Shown piece by piece: positions 34,386 through 43,887 of a DNA stretch of 64,000 bases (its first letter is position 1; each line of letters opens with the position of its first letter). The notes beneath the pieces were generated by a model. The model had not been told where the DNA came from and did no database searches. It saw nothing but the letters and a program-made list of their open reading frames with translations. A program made the position numbers and the translations under genes. Origin of the DNA: Paenibacillus sp. MBLB1832 (lineage in GTDB: Bacteria > Bacillota > Bacilli > Paenibacillales > NBRC-103111); the NCBI RefSeq assembly GCF_032271945.1, contig NZ_CP130319.1, positions 2,065,001 to 2,129,000 of the forward strand, given 5' to 3'.

Positions 34386-37300
34386 ATGCGTATTTTGAAA
34401 AAAATAAGTTCTTCGATATCCATGGCAGCAATTGTCCTCAGTTTATGGAATCCTGGCGTTTCCCATGCGGCAACTCCGATCACGGATGCAAATTCATCGA
34501 TTTTCGGGCCTAATGTGTATGTGTTTGATCCTGATATGCCAGCAGCTGATATTCAAAGCGCAGCAAGTGCCGTATTTGTAAGACAAGAATCGAATGAATT
34601 TGGCACGGAACGAGATGCCTTCCTTTTCAAGCCAGGCACGTATAATGTGAATATTTTTGTTGGCTTTAATACGCAAGCGTCAGGTCTTGGGCAAAATCCG
34701 GACGATGTATTAATCAATGGCGGATTGAATGTCAACGCAGACTGGGATAATGGAAATGCAACACGCAACTTTTGGCGAGGGATTGAGAACTTGAGCATTA
34801 ACCCAACGTTCAATTATACACCACCAGCACCAGCGCACTTCTCAGCGGGGACGACGCAGATCGCGGTTTCGCAAGCGGCACCTCTTAGACGTCTGCATAT
34901 CAAAGGGAAATTGAATTTGTTTGATTTTGACAGCGGTTGGGGTGCAGGCTGGGCAAGCGGTGGTTTCCTCGCTGATTCCAAAGTTGACGGTCAAGTGATT
35001 CCAGCCTCACAGCAGCAATGGTTTTCCAGAAACAGTGAGTGGGCGAGCTGGTCGAATGGGGTTTGGAACATGGTTTTCGTCGGTGATAAGAATACGCCTA
35101 CAGGACAATTCCCAGATCCACCGTATACGGTCGTGCCGAATACATCTCTAATGCGCGAAAAGCCATATTTGTATCTCGACAATACGAATCAATACCAAGT
35201 GTTCGTACCTTCACTTTCGCAGAATACGCAAGGAACGAGTTGGGCGAATGGACCGACGCCAGGCACATCGATTCCAATCAGCCAGTTCCACATCGTTCGT
35301 GCGGATCAACCAAGTACATCAAGCGCAGCAAGCATTAATGCCGCATTAGCGGATGGGAAGAATTTGTTGTTTACACCAGGTATCTACCCCTTGAATGATA
35401 CAATTCGGATCAATAACGCGAATACAGTCGTACTCGGCATCGGGATGCCTACGCTAATCCCAACTACTGATAAACCAGCGATGAAGGTAGCCGATGTGGA
35501 TGGCGTGAAGCTTGCGGGACTGCTGTTTGAAGCGGGACCGAATGAAACGTCTTCGCTCGTCGAGGTAGGACCTGCCGGCAGTTCGGCGGATCATGCGGCA
35601 AATCCGACTTCGTTGCACGATTTATTTTTCCGTACAGGCGGTGCGGTCGTTGGTGAGAATTTAGCGCAAATGACGATCAACAGTGACGATGTGATTGGCG
35701 ATCATTTCTGGATGTGGCGTGCGGATCACGGTGCGGGTGCAGGCTGGACAGATAACGTTTCGAAAAACGGACTTGTCGTCAACGGCGATGATGTCACCCT
35801 ATACGGATTATTTAACGAGCATCACAACGAGTATCAAACGCTATGGAATGGGAACGGCGGACGTGTGTATTTCTATCAATCCGAAATTCCTTATGATGTT
35901 CCGAACCAAGCGGCATGGATGGATGGAAGCAAGAAAGGATTCGCCTCTTACAAAGTAGCGGATTCGGTTACGACCCATGAAGCATGGGGGCTTGGTGTGT
36001 ACTCCTATTTCAGAGATGCGGCTGTGAAGCTAGACAATGCGATTGAAGTGCCGATTGCAGCGGGCGTCAAGATTCATCATGCCACGACGATTTGGTTGAA
36101 CGGGACTGCTGGCAGTGAGATCACGCACATCGTGAACGGTGTCGGGGGCCGTGTCTATGGTACATCAGGCAGTGCGCAAAGACAGACGATAAATTTCTAT
36201 GGTACCGATGTTGGAGATACGGAAGCTCCGAGTGTGCCTACGACGCTAGTTGCGAAGGAAACTGCTTATGATCGCGTCAAAATCGGATGGAACGCATCGA
36301 CGGATAACCTCAATGTTGCGAGTTATGACGTGTATCGCGATGGTACGCTGATCGGTCATACAACCACAACGGAATATCTAGATATGGGTGTCCAGCCAAA
36401 GGCGACCTATAGCTATACGGTGAAAGCTGTAGATGGCGGCGGAAATCAATCCGCTTTCAGCAGCTCGTTAAGTGTAACGACTCCGAAGCGGGCGTTGGAT
36501 CGCTCAACATGGACGGGAACATCAACGTCTGCAGATCCTGTCTCGCGGCTTCTGGATGGCGATATGGGGACTCGCTGGAGCTCGGGCAAACCGATGTCGC
36601 CATCGCCAGAGCAATCCTTCACGATCGATATGAAGGTGCCAACGACGCTCAATGGCATTGAGATGGATTCCACCGGCAGCAATAATGACTATGCGCGTGG
36701 TTATGCGGTTTACGTCTCAATGGACGGCGTGACGTGGGGCAGTCCAATCGCCACAGGAACGGGCACGAACAAAATTATTACGGTTGAATTTGCCCCACAA
36801 GTAGCACGCTATCTCAAAGTCGTTCAAACGGGCACGAATTCCAGCTGGTGGTCCGTTCATGAAGTAAGAGCCTACGGCCTATTGCCAGCAACTGCCTCCA
36901 TCGACGGCCCTTCGATGGTCACGAGCGGTCAAACGTTCGATACGACGGTTAGTTTAGCGAATGTCGTGTCAGCTGTGTACGCGCAGGATATTCGTTTCAC
37001 TTATGACACCAGTTTACTGGAGTTCGTCTCAGTTGATTTCGTAAATCCAGCGATTTCGAAAGTGGGACAGTCGGACACGGCAGGCCAGCTTCGCTTCCTA
37101 ACAGCCAACCTATCCCAAGCTAATGTGAATGGTCCATTATTGACGCTGCATTGGAGAGCGAAGGCGCCAGCTGATAATGCTTCAACAACGATTACTCTTA
37201 CAAGTCTGGCACTAGCTGATTTGCAAACAGCGACGGGGCTCGGACCTGATTCCCAAGTTGTTCTCATTAAAGCAATCGTTGATTTGACGATCTTGAACGA

Positions 37301-37700
37301 TAAGATCACTGCTGCTCAATCCATTTACGATGGGGCTGTAGAGGGCTATGCGAATGGTCAATATGCACCTGGCTCGAAAACCGCCTTACTGTCCGCCATT
37401 AGTACGGCGAGAGCGGTTGTGGCGAATCCAGATGTGACAAGGGCTCAAGTTGCAGACGCGATTGCTGACCTTCAAGAAGCATTAAATCTCTTTGCAACGA
37501 TGAAGTATGTTGGAGATCCAGGCGATGTGAACAACGATGGCAACTTCACGGTCGTTGATTTGGCGAATGTGGTTGCAGCATATGGCAAAACATCTGCAGA
37601 TAGTGATTGGGCTCAATTTGCAAAAGCTGACTTCAACAAAGATGGCAAAGTGGATCTGGTTGACTTGGCGGCTGTTGCTCAGCGCATCCTTGCGGAATAG
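34386..37700 (+). CDS. Secreted multidomain GH55-like protein with FN3, F5/8-type C, cohesin, FIVAR and dockerin modules
   Basis: An 1104-residue secreted protein; ATG 6 nt after AAGGAGG. Signal peptide to about 30 (VSHA|A). Residues 35-605 match the beta-helical family often labelled 'adenylyl cyclase' or 'coagulation factor 5/8 domain protein' in actinomycetes and Paenibacillus (FGPNVYVFDPDMPAADIQS, LFKPGTYNV, SQQQWFSRNS, WNGNGGRVYFYQSEIPYD), which I take as GH55-like beta-1,3-glucanase. Then FN3 (611-698), F5/8 C carbohydrate-binding (701-832), cohesin (836-961), FIVAR helices (963-1038) and type-I dockerin (1043-1103) with two Ca loops (DVNNDGNFTVVDL, DFNKDGKVDLVDL). Cohesin and dockerin together in one enzyme is unusual. 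The next gene encodes a cohesin-SLH anchor. Confidence 0.8.
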   Translation: MRILKKISSSISMAAIVLSLWNPGVSHAATPITDANSSIFGPNVYVFDPDMPAADIQSAASAVFVRQESNEFGTERDAFLFKPGTYNVNIFVGFNTQASGLGQNPDDVLINGGLNVNADWDNGNATRNFWRGIENLSINPTFNYTPPAPAHFSAGTTQIAVSQAAPLRRLHIKGKLNLFDFDSGWGAGWASGGFLADSKVDGQVIPASQQQWFSRNSEWASWSNGVWNMVFVGDKNTPTGQFPDPPYTVVPNTSLMREKPYLYLDNTNQYQVFVPSLSQNTQGTSWANGPTPGTSIPISQFHIVRADQPSTSSAASINAALADGKNLLFTPGIYPLNDTIRINNANTVVLGIGMPTLIPTTDKPAMKVADVDGVKLAGLLFEAGPNETSSLVEVGPAGSSADHAANPTSLHDLFFRTGGAVVGENLAQMTINSDDVIGDHFWMWRADHGAGAGWTDNVSKNGLVVNGDDVTLYGLFNEHHNEYQTLWNGNGGRVYFYQSEIPYDVPNQAAWMDGSKKGFASYKVADSVTTHEAWGLGVYSYFRDAAVKLDNAIEVPIAAGVKIHHATTIWLNGTAGSEITHIVNGVGGRVYGTSGSAQRQTINFYGTDVGDTEAPSVPTTLVAKETAYDRVKIGWNASTDNLNVASYDVYRDGTLIGHTTTTEYLDMGVQPKATYSYTVKAVDGGGNQSAFSSSLSVTTPKRALDRSTWTGTSTSADPVSRLLDGDMGTRWSSGKPMSPSPEQSFTIDMKVPTTLNGIEMDSTGSNNDYARGYAVYVSMDGVTWGSPIATGTGTNKIITVEFAPQVARYLKVVQTGTNSSWWSVHEVRAYGLLPATASIDGPSMVTSGQTFDTTVSLANVVSAVYAQDIRFTYDTSLLEFVSVDFVNPAISKVGQSDTAGQLRFLTANLSQANVNGPLLTLHWRAKAPADNASTTITLTSLALADLQTATGLGPDSQVVLIKAIVDLTILNDKITAAQSIYDGAVEGYANGQYAPGSKTALLSAISTARAVVANPDVTRAQVADAIADLQEALNLFATMKYVGDPGDVNNDGNFTVVDLANVVAAYGKTSADSDWAQFAKADFNKDGKVDLVDLAAVAQRILAE

Positions 37701-37729
37701 GAATCATTGGTTTATGTAGGGTGAAACAT

Positions 37730-37765
37730 GCCCGCTATGATACATTTTGTAGTATAATAGCGGGC
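37730..37765 (+). repeat. Intercistronic hairpin between dockerin and cohesin-SLH genes
   Basis: GCCCGCTAT pairs with ATAGCGGGC, extended by ATAC/GTAT inside. No T-run follows, so the two genes may share a transcript with this as a partial stop or stability element. Confidence 0.5.
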
Positions 37766-37819
37766 GGTTCCGCCTTAGATAGCGTGTTACTGGGTAAACG
37801 CTGAAGGAGGAAATCGCAC

Positions 37820-38872
37820 ATGGTTATGCGCAAATGGTTGCACACCTGTCTATCTCTCGTAATCCTAATGAGTCTCATTTCTCCAACCGCAGCATGGGCC
37901 TCTGAGGCCAGTTCACCAAGTACGTATTCGATGGTTGTTTCAAATAAGCTGCCTGCCAAAGATGAAACGATTGAAGTCATCATAGTAGGTCATGCATTAG
38001 TGGATGTTTATGCTTTTGAAATTAATGTGGAGTACGATCCTACTAGGTTAACCTTTATAGATGCCAAAACGAGTGTACCTGGATTTTCGGTGCCGCCAAT
38101 TCTGAAGGATAAGCAGATTCAGCTTGCGCATACGCAAGTAGGGAAAGACAAGGGACTTGAAGGAGACCAAACGCTGATGAAGCTTCGCTTCAAAGCCCTG
38201 CAGAACGGGAAAGCGGAGGTGATTTTGCGCAATGTTCGAGTCGTTGACTCCAAACTTGTTAGCACTACGAAGTTGACTGATATGAGCACGATGTTGAACA
38301 TCCTTAGTACGCTGTCATTTGACGATATGGCCGATTTCGATTGGGCAATCGAAGCAATTGAAGCCTTAGCTGCTAAAGGCATTGTGAACGGAACGGGGGA
38401 CCGGACATTCAGTCCAGGTGCTGCTGTGACAAGAGCGGATTATCTCGTCTTGTTGATGAGAGCGCTTGGTTTGCAAGGTGGAGGCGGCGAGCCGTTTGCG
38501 GATGTTGATAACGAGGCTTACTACGCGCAGCCGATCGCTGCCGCAAGGGAGCTAGGCATCGTGCAAGGGGATGAGGGCAATCAGTTCCACCCGAAGGCGT
38601 CGATTACACGTGAAGATATGATGGTGCTGACCCATAGAGCTTTGCGAGCAACGAAGTACCTCCAGGCAGCGAGTAAGGTATCTGAGCTAGCCTCATTTGA
38701 CGATGCAGACACAATCTCGGATTATGCTGTCGAAAGCGTCGCGGCGCTCGTCGAAAGCGGTCTGATTCACGGCTTCGCGGATGGCATTCATCCGCAAGAA
38801 ACGACGAATCGCGCCCAGGCGGTTGTTCTCATTCATAACCTACTGACCTATATCCAAAAAGGTACTCGCTAA
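37820..38872 (+). CDS. Cohesin-SLH cell-surface anchoring protein
   Basis: A 350-residue secreted protein; ATG 10 nt after AGGAGG. Signal peptide to about 28 (AAWA|S). A cohesin fold occupies about 33-165 (STYSMVVSNKLPAKDETIEV, DVYAFEINVEYDPTRLTFID, LMKLRFKAL). Three SLH domains fill 172-345 (GIVNGTGDRTFSPGAAVTR, GIVQGDEGNQFHPKASITR, GLIHGFADGIHPQETTNR). SLH modules bind the secondary wall polymer, so the cohesin is displayed on the cell surface, ready to hold a dockerin protein. The neighbouring upstream gene encodes exactly such a dockerin protein. Confidence 0.88.
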   Translation: MVMRKWLHTCLSLVILMSLISPTAAWASEASSPSTYSMVVSNKLPAKDETIEVIIVGHALVDVYAFEINVEYDPTRLTFIDAKTSVPGFSVPPILKDKQIQLAHTQVGKDKGLEGDQTLMKLRFKALQNGKAEVILRNVRVVDSKLVSTTKLTDMSTMLNILSTLSFDDMADFDWAIEAIEALAAKGIVNGTGDRTFSPGAAVTRADYLVLLMRALGLQGGGGEPFADVDNEAYYAQPIAAARELGIVQGDEGNQFHPKASITREDMMVLTHRALRATKYLQAASKVSELASFDDADTISDYAVESVAALVESGLIHGFADGIHPQETTNRAQAVVLIHNLLTYIQKGTR

Positions 38873-38876
38873 AGTG

Positions 38877-38914
38877 AAATAGAGCCTTGCGATCGCAATC
38901 GCGGCTCTATTTTT
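38877..38914 (+). terminator. Intrinsic terminator after cohesin-SLH gene
   Basis: AATAGAGCC and GCGAT arms pair with ATCGC and GGCTCTATT, then TTT. Confidence 0.88.
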
Positions 38915-39007
38915 GCTGTTTTGCAATATTTGTAGGCTACATACGTCCTGAACTTGTGCTAAAATGGAAAAATCGGTCTAATTCATGACGTTTGAGGTGA
39001 ATGTTCT

Positions 39008-40885
39008 TTGCATTATGTAACATCCTATAAAAGAAAAACGTTCCGCTCCAAAGTTAAACAAGTGCTGCAACTCCTGCTCGGCAGTGAAAAATTAACGCTG
39101 TATACGTACGTGGCAATTTTACTTAAGTCGCAGCTACTACTCGCCGCGTTACATGCACCAGATGTCGATGGCATTAATATTGGTCAAATGTACTTTACAT
39201 ATCCGCCAGTACTTTCCCATCTGATGTTGATTTTGTTCGTCGTTGTCATCGGTCAGTTTTTCAAAAAAAGCGGACGCCGCGCCTACTTACTTGTGATTCA
39301 TCTCATCATTAGCTTACTGTTGGTAGGAGATGTCGTCTACTATCGGGCTTATTCCGCATTTCTGTCGCTGCGGTTCATCCCGCATCCGAACGGGTTTAAT
39401 CCGTTGGATTACAACTTGTGGTCGTTCATTCGACCGTTCGACTGCTGGTTTTTGATTGACTTTGTGCTCCTTGGCGCCATCGCTTTTTACCAATGGAAAA
39501 ATGCACCCATCCTGTCGCGGCGCAAAGAGCGTCCCCGTCATCCCGTGCTGGCGTTCCTTCTGTTGCTGTTTGCAAGTAGTGTTATTTATTACGACCACTA
39601 CCGAATCGATGTGAAGGATACAACGAAGGGTGAAATGATGTTCTTTAAGCTAAGCTGGGCGCCGTTTCAGTCGATGTCGGACATGTCGCCGATCGGCTAT
39701 CACTTCTTCGATGGCTTGCGATTGTTCGGTGAAGCCAAGCAAATCAAGCTTGCCGGGTCTGAGCAATCAGAGGTCGAGCAATGGCTGACGCGCAATGCCG
39801 AAGGGCTGCCAGATAATGCGTATAAGGGTATGTTTCAAGGCAAAAACCTTATTGTGATTCAAGTCGAATCGCTCGAGAATTTCGTCATCGGCCAAAGGGT
39901 GAATGGACAAGATATTACGCCAAACATCAATCGTTTGTTGGGGAACAGCTTGTATTTCACGAACTTCTATGAGCAAGTGAATAACGGAACGAGTTCTGAC
40001 AGCGATCTGATGACGACGACGTCGGTGTTCCCTGTTCGTACGGGGGCGAATTTCTTCCGTTATCCGACCAACACCTATAATTCGTTGCCTAAGCTGATGC
40101 AGGGCATGGGGTATCAAACGATTTCGACGCACTCCGAGCCTGCGGGAAGCTGGAATTGGGTGGAAGCTCATCATAATATCGGCTACCAAACGAGCTGGGA
40201 TTTGCGCACTTATAAGGAAGATGATCACGTAGGTCTAGGATTGTCTGACGAGACCTATCTCAGACAACTCGGGGATAAAGTGGCAGGGCTGAGCGCACCG
40301 TTCATGCTGCATGCGGTTACGTTGTCCAGTCACGGTCCTTTCGATTTACCTGACAAAACGAAAACCCTGCACTTAGATCCTAGCTTGGATTCCACGATCA
40401 TGGGGGCGTATTTCCAGGCGATCCATTATACAGATCAACAAATCGGCGCCTTCATGGACAAGCTGGATAGCTTGGGTCTGTTAGACCAATCCGTCATCGC
40501 TATTTATGGCGATCATACGGGCGTGCATAAATACTACCAGGATCAAGTGGATGCAATCCCGGCTTTGGAAAATGAAGAGTGGCGCACACATTCCTTGAAG
40601 CTGCCGTTCATTATTTATAACAAAGGCATGCAAGGTGAACAAATTGCCACGATTGGCGGGCAAATTGATACACTGCCTACGCTTGCCTACGTGATGGGCG
40701 TGGATAAAGCGCAGTTTGAGACAACGGCCATGGGGAAAGTACTGGTGAATACGCGCAAAAATTTCACGATCTTGAACGACGGCACGCTGGTCGGCCAGCC
40801 GAACGATGCGGAGGAAGATCATCTGCTGCAATCATTCAAGATCGCCAATTGGCTGCATGAGAGCAATTATTTTGCTAATCGGTAA
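39008..40885 (+). CDS. Lipoteichoic-acid-synthase-like sulfatase-fold membrane protein (LtaS family)
   Basis: A 625-residue protein starting at TTG after GAGGTGA. Five N-terminal membrane helices (residues ~30-210) are followed by an extracellular sulfatase-type domain. Catalytic site: E287 in IQVESLENF, nucleophile T328 in NNGTSSDSD, D502/H503 in YGDHTGVHK. LtaS polymerises glycerol phosphate from phosphatidylglycerol onto a glycolipid; some paralogues prime or modify other wall polymers. No glycolipid synthase is adjacent. It converges on the lipoprotein gene at a shared terminator. Confidence 0.88.
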   Translation: MHYVTSYKRKTFRSKVKQVLQLLLGSEKLTLYTYVAILLKSQLLLAALHAPDVDGINIGQMYFTYPPVLSHLMLILFVVVIGQFFKKSGRRAYLLVIHLIISLLLVGDVVYYRAYSAFLSLRFIPHPNGFNPLDYNLWSFIRPFDCWFLIDFVLLGAIAFYQWKNAPILSRRKERPRHPVLAFLLLLFASSVIYYDHYRIDVKDTTKGEMMFFKLSWAPFQSMSDMSPIGYHFFDGLRLFGEAKQIKLAGSEQSEVEQWLTRNAEGLPDNAYKGMFQGKNLIVIQVESLENFVIGQRVNGQDITPNINRLLGNSLYFTNFYEQVNNGTSSDSDLMTTTSVFPVRTGANFFRYPTNTYNSLPKLMQGMGYQTISTHSEPAGSWNWVEAHHNIGYQTSWDLRTYKEDDHVGLGLSDETYLRQLGDKVAGLSAPFMLHAVTLSSHGPFDLPDKTKTLHLDPSLDSTIMGAYFQAIHYTDQQIGAFMDKLDSLGLLDQSVIAIYGDHTGVHKYYQDQVDAIPALENEEWRTHSLKLPFIIYNKGMQGEQIATIGGQIDTLPTLAYVMGVDKAQFETTAMGKVLVNTRKNFTILNDGTLVGQPNDAEEDHLLQSFKIANWLHESNYFANR

Positions 40886-40896
40886 TCGGAATACAG

Positions 40897-40945
40897 AAAA
40901 AAGCCCGTTCCAAGTAGATTCATCTACTCGAAGCGGGCTTTTTTT
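40897..40945. terminator. Bidirectional terminator between convergent genes (dispersed repeat copy A)
   Basis: AAAAAAGCCCGTTC...GAAGCGGGCTTTTTTT with an inner AGTAGAT/ATCTACT stem; T-runs on both strands. The core 40904-40937 is a near-identical inverted copy of 60385-60416. Confidence 0.9.
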
Positions 40946-40962
40946 GAATTCCGATTTAATTC

Positions 40963-41502
40963 CTATTTGACCTCAGAGACAAGGAACTTATCGTTCACTT
41001 TTTTCGTTGTATAGGTAACGCCGTCTTTGGTCGTGAATTTCACGAGATCAGCGGTATTTGCCTTGTCGAAGGTAATTTCTTCTTTTTTCGTTGCTAAGAT
41101 ATTGGATTTGAAATAGGAAGTTTTGTTCGTTAAGAACGCAGCGCCTGCCTTCGCATCGGTGATGTAATGATTCACTAACGTATCCAACATGGAAGCGTCG
41201 AAGTAGCTGGAAAGGAATTTCTTAGCTGATTCTTTATCAGTTGCTGCGACAGGATTCACGATGAAGGCACCGTCTGCAGATTTGGCTTCAGCAAATAAAT
41301 AATCGACTTTCTCGCGAGCGATTCTCGCCGCAATGTAGCCTTTCATGTTTGTAGCGTCCTGAGAAACAGTTGTTGCTTGTGGTGCTGCAGAAACAGTTGC
41401 AGCTGGACTTGGGGAAGCTGTATTTTTGGTGGAGGAACAAGCAGCGCCTGTTACTGCCAAGGATAGGATAAGAAGTCCTGCTGCGGTTTTTTTCAATGTC
41501 AT
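40963..41502 (-). CDS. Hypothetical lipoprotein
   Basis: A 179-residue protein with lipoprotein signal (MTLKKTAAGLLILSLAVTG, lipobox TGAAC, Cys22). A Ser/Ala/Pro/Thr linker (about 27-50) precedes a mixed alpha/beta domain with many Lys and Asp residues. I do not recognise the domain; the length and the KFLSSYFDASMLDTLVNHY helix suggest a small surface-exposed globular domain. It is monocistronic, started by GAGGTG 7 nt before the ATG. Confidence 0.75.
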   Translation of the reverse strand: MTLKKTAAGLLILSLAVTGAACSSTKNTASPSPAATVSAAPQATTVSQDATNMKGYIAARIAREKVDYLFAEAKSADGAFIVNPVAATDKESAKKFLSSYFDASMLDTLVNHYITDAKAGAAFLTNKTSYFKSNILATKKEEITFDKANTADLVKFTTKDGVTYTTKKVNDKFLVSEVK

Positions 41503-41616
41503 TTATGTACACCTCATCATTTAATTAACTTACTATCCCGAATAACCCATTTCTATGGTTCTAGGATAGCCAGCAATATAAGAATATAAACGATGGGCGT
41601 AGAAATTGCAAAGGGA

Positions 41617-42564
41617 TTATTTTGGTAAAAGGAGATCCAACATCTCGGCTTGAAGCCCTGTGCGTAGGTCCGTAATCGGATGATAGCCTAGAAGGCGCTG
41701 CGCTTTGCTAATATCTGCCCACGTATGACGAGGCTCACCTGTTGCTTTGCCGAGAAATTGTCTCTCCACCTTTTTCCCAAAAAGCTCCTCTAAAATGGCA
41801 ATGCATTCTAGCACGGACGCGCGCTCTTTCCCACCAATGTTGATTGTTTCACCGATAATATTGGCTGCATACGCGGTTGCTGCGATCGCATCAACACAGT
41901 CTTCGACATAAGTAAAGTCGCGTGTTTGCAGGCCATCCCCATGGATCGGGATCGGTTTATCCGCCATGATGTGTGTTATAAAACGATGGAAGGCCATATC
42001 AGGCCGCTGCCTCGGCCCATATACAGTGAAGAAACGCAGAATGACGACGGGGACGCCCAGATTGTGCGCATACACTTTACATAGCTGCTCACCAGTCAGC
42101 TTGCTGACGCCGTAGGGAGAGAGAGGGATCGTTATGGCATCTTCATTCACCTGATTGAGCTGCTCGCCGTAGACGGACGATGTGGAGGCGTAAATGAACC
42201 TTGAAACGGGGAACTGCCGGCAGCCTTCCAACAATCGCTGTGTAGCCTCAATGTTATTCGAAATGTATGTTTTGAAATCTTCGCCCCAGCTTGAGCGAAC
42301 ACCCGGCATGCCCGCCAAATGATAGACGATATCGATATGAGGCAGAATGTCCTCCCATCTTACATGGAGTAGGTTGCGATTGATAAATGTAAAACGGGGG
42401 TGGAGCAGGAGATGACGCAGGTTATGCTCTCGAGTGGCAATAGGTGTGGGTGATGTCTCCAGAAGGGCATCCAGCCCAATGACCTCGTGATTCGGATCTT
42501 GAAGCAATCGCTCACACAGATGTGACCCGATAAAACCTGCAGCTCCCGTAACGAGTATTTTCAT
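41617..42564 (-). CDS. NAD-dependent nucleotide-sugar epimerase/dehydratase
   Basis: A 315-residue extended short-chain dehydrogenase: ILVTGAAGFIGSHLCE (NAD loop), ASTSSVYGE, and YGVSK (catalytic Tyr/Lys), TVYGPRQRPDMAF and GDGLQTRDFTYVEDCVDA. This matches UDP-glucose/UDP-glucuronate 4-epimerases. With UDP-glucose dehydrogenase encoded just upstream on the same strand, UDP-glucuronate to UDP-galacturonate is a likely reaction (inference). It is the last gene of a three-gene run making activated sugars for a surface glycan. Confidence 0.88.
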   Translation of the reverse strand: MKILVTGAAGFIGSHLCERLLQDPNHEVIGLDALLETSPTPIATREHNLRHLLLHPRFTFINRNLLHVRWEDILPHIDIVYHLAGMPGVRSSWGEDFKTYISNNIEATQRLLEGCRQFPVSRFIYASTSSVYGEQLNQVNEDAITIPLSPYGVSKLTGEQLCKVYAHNLGVPVVILRFFTVYGPRQRPDMAFHRFITHIMADKPIPIHGDGLQTRDFTYVEDCVDAIAATAYAANIIGETINIGGKERASVLECIAILEELFGKKVERQFLGKATGEPRHTWADISKAQRLLGYHPITDLRTGLQAEMLDLLLPK

Positions 42565-42594
42565 GATGAATATCCTCCCTTTTGTACTTGCACC

Positions 42595-43887
42595 TTATCG
42601 ATTGCCAATGCCGTAATAGTGATAGCCTAATGTCGCTAGTTGTTCGCCGTTCAGCATATTACGACCATCAAAGATGTACCCAGCATTCATCACATTGCGT
42701 AGATGCGCCCAATCCGCACGAATATACGTCTCCCATTCGGAACAAAGAATCACAGCATCGCATTGCTGCAGCGTCTCTTCGACAGTATCGAATTGGGAAA
42801 CGCGTTCAGCGAGCAAAGAGGCAGGAAGCTTGGCGACAGGGTCATGTACACGAACAATGGCCTGTTTCTCCATCAACTGATGCAGAATTGAAATGGAAGG
42901 TGCTTCGCGCAGATCGTCTGTATCGGGTTTAAAAGAGAGACCGAGGATGGCTACCGTTTTCTGTGTGAAACCGCCAAGCTGCCCCTCCCAGACATCCAGG
43001 AAGTGTCTGGATTGTGTCTCATTCACTTGCGTGACCTTCTCTAGAATGCTTAACTCCATGTTATTTTCTTTCGCTGTATATAGCAGGGCTTTGCTGTCTT
43101 TGGGAAAGCAGGATCCGCCATAGCCGATGCCAGCGCGCAAGAAATGAGGTCCAATTCGATGATCCAGCCCCATGCCTTTCGCAACCTCTGTGACATTCAC
43201 CTCTAAACTCTCGCAAAGCCTGGACAATTCATTGATATAAGAAATTTTAGTTGCTAGGAAAGCGTTCGAGGCGTATTTGATCATTTCTGCCGTCTTCGGT
43301 TTCGTTATTAATAGAGGAGCGTTCATTTGAGCATACAACGCTTTCATGACCTGGGTGGCGTGCTCGCTCGTGCTGCCGATAATAATTCGGTCTGGATGCA
43401 AAGAATCATGCAGAGCGCTGCCTTCCCGCAAAAATTCTGGATTGGAAACGACATCGAAGGGATAGCTATCCGTTTGTGAAGCTTTGACCCACTGTGTGAC
43501 GTTCGCGTTCGTCCCAATTGGAACCGTACTTTTCACCACAATTAATTTATAGTCCTTCATGGTAGAGCCAATTCGCTCAGACACGATGCGAACAGCACGG
43601 AGATCCGCGCTGCCATCCTGATCGGAGGGGGTTCCCACGCAAAGAAAAATAATCGAATTGTCATGAATCGCCCCTTCAACATCTGTGGTAAATTGGATGT
43701 TCGTCGTTAGGAGATGTTTGCGCAATAAGCTGTCCAGCCCAGGTTCATAAAACGAAAGCCTGCCCTCCGATAAAGATTTCATCTTATTTGCATCCGTATC
43801 TAATCCCGTCACCTTCCATCCGAGCTCGGCAAAAACCAAACCGGTCGTTACCCCAACATAGCCCATACCGATAATTAAAATGTTCAT
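42595..43887 (-). CDS. ugd: UDP-glucose 6-dehydrogenase
   Basis: A 430-residue cytosolic enzyme oxidising UDP-glucose to UDP-glucuronate with 2 NAD. NAD loop IGMGYVGVTTGLVFA (6-20); VKSTVPIGT; NPEFLREGSA; catalytic C260 in GYGGSCFPKDSKAL; C-terminal domain LSFKPDTDDLREAPS. It overlaps the upstream nucleotidyltransferase by 4 bp (ATGA) and is followed 30 bp later by the epimerase, so all three are coexpressed. Confidence 0.94.
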   Translation of the reverse strand: MNILIIGMGYVGVTTGLVFAELGWKVTGLDTDANKMKSLSEGRLSFYEPGLDSLLRKHLLTTNIQFTTDVEGAIHDNSIIFLCVGTPSDQDGSADLRAVRIVSERIGSTMKDYKLIVVKSTVPIGTNANVTQWVKASQTDSYPFDVVSNPEFLREGSALHDSLHPDRIIIGSTSEHATQVMKALYAQMNAPLLITKPKTAEMIKYASNAFLATKISYINELSRLCESLEVNVTEVAKGMGLDHRIGPHFLRAGIGYGGSCFPKDSKALLYTAKENNMELSILEKVTQVNETQSRHFLDVWEGQLGGFTQKTVAILGLSFKPDTDDLREAPSISILHQLMEKQAIVRVHDPVAKLPASLLAERVSQFDTVEETLQQCDAVILCSEWETYIRADWAHLRNVMNAGYIFDGRNMLNGEQLATLGYHYYGIGNR

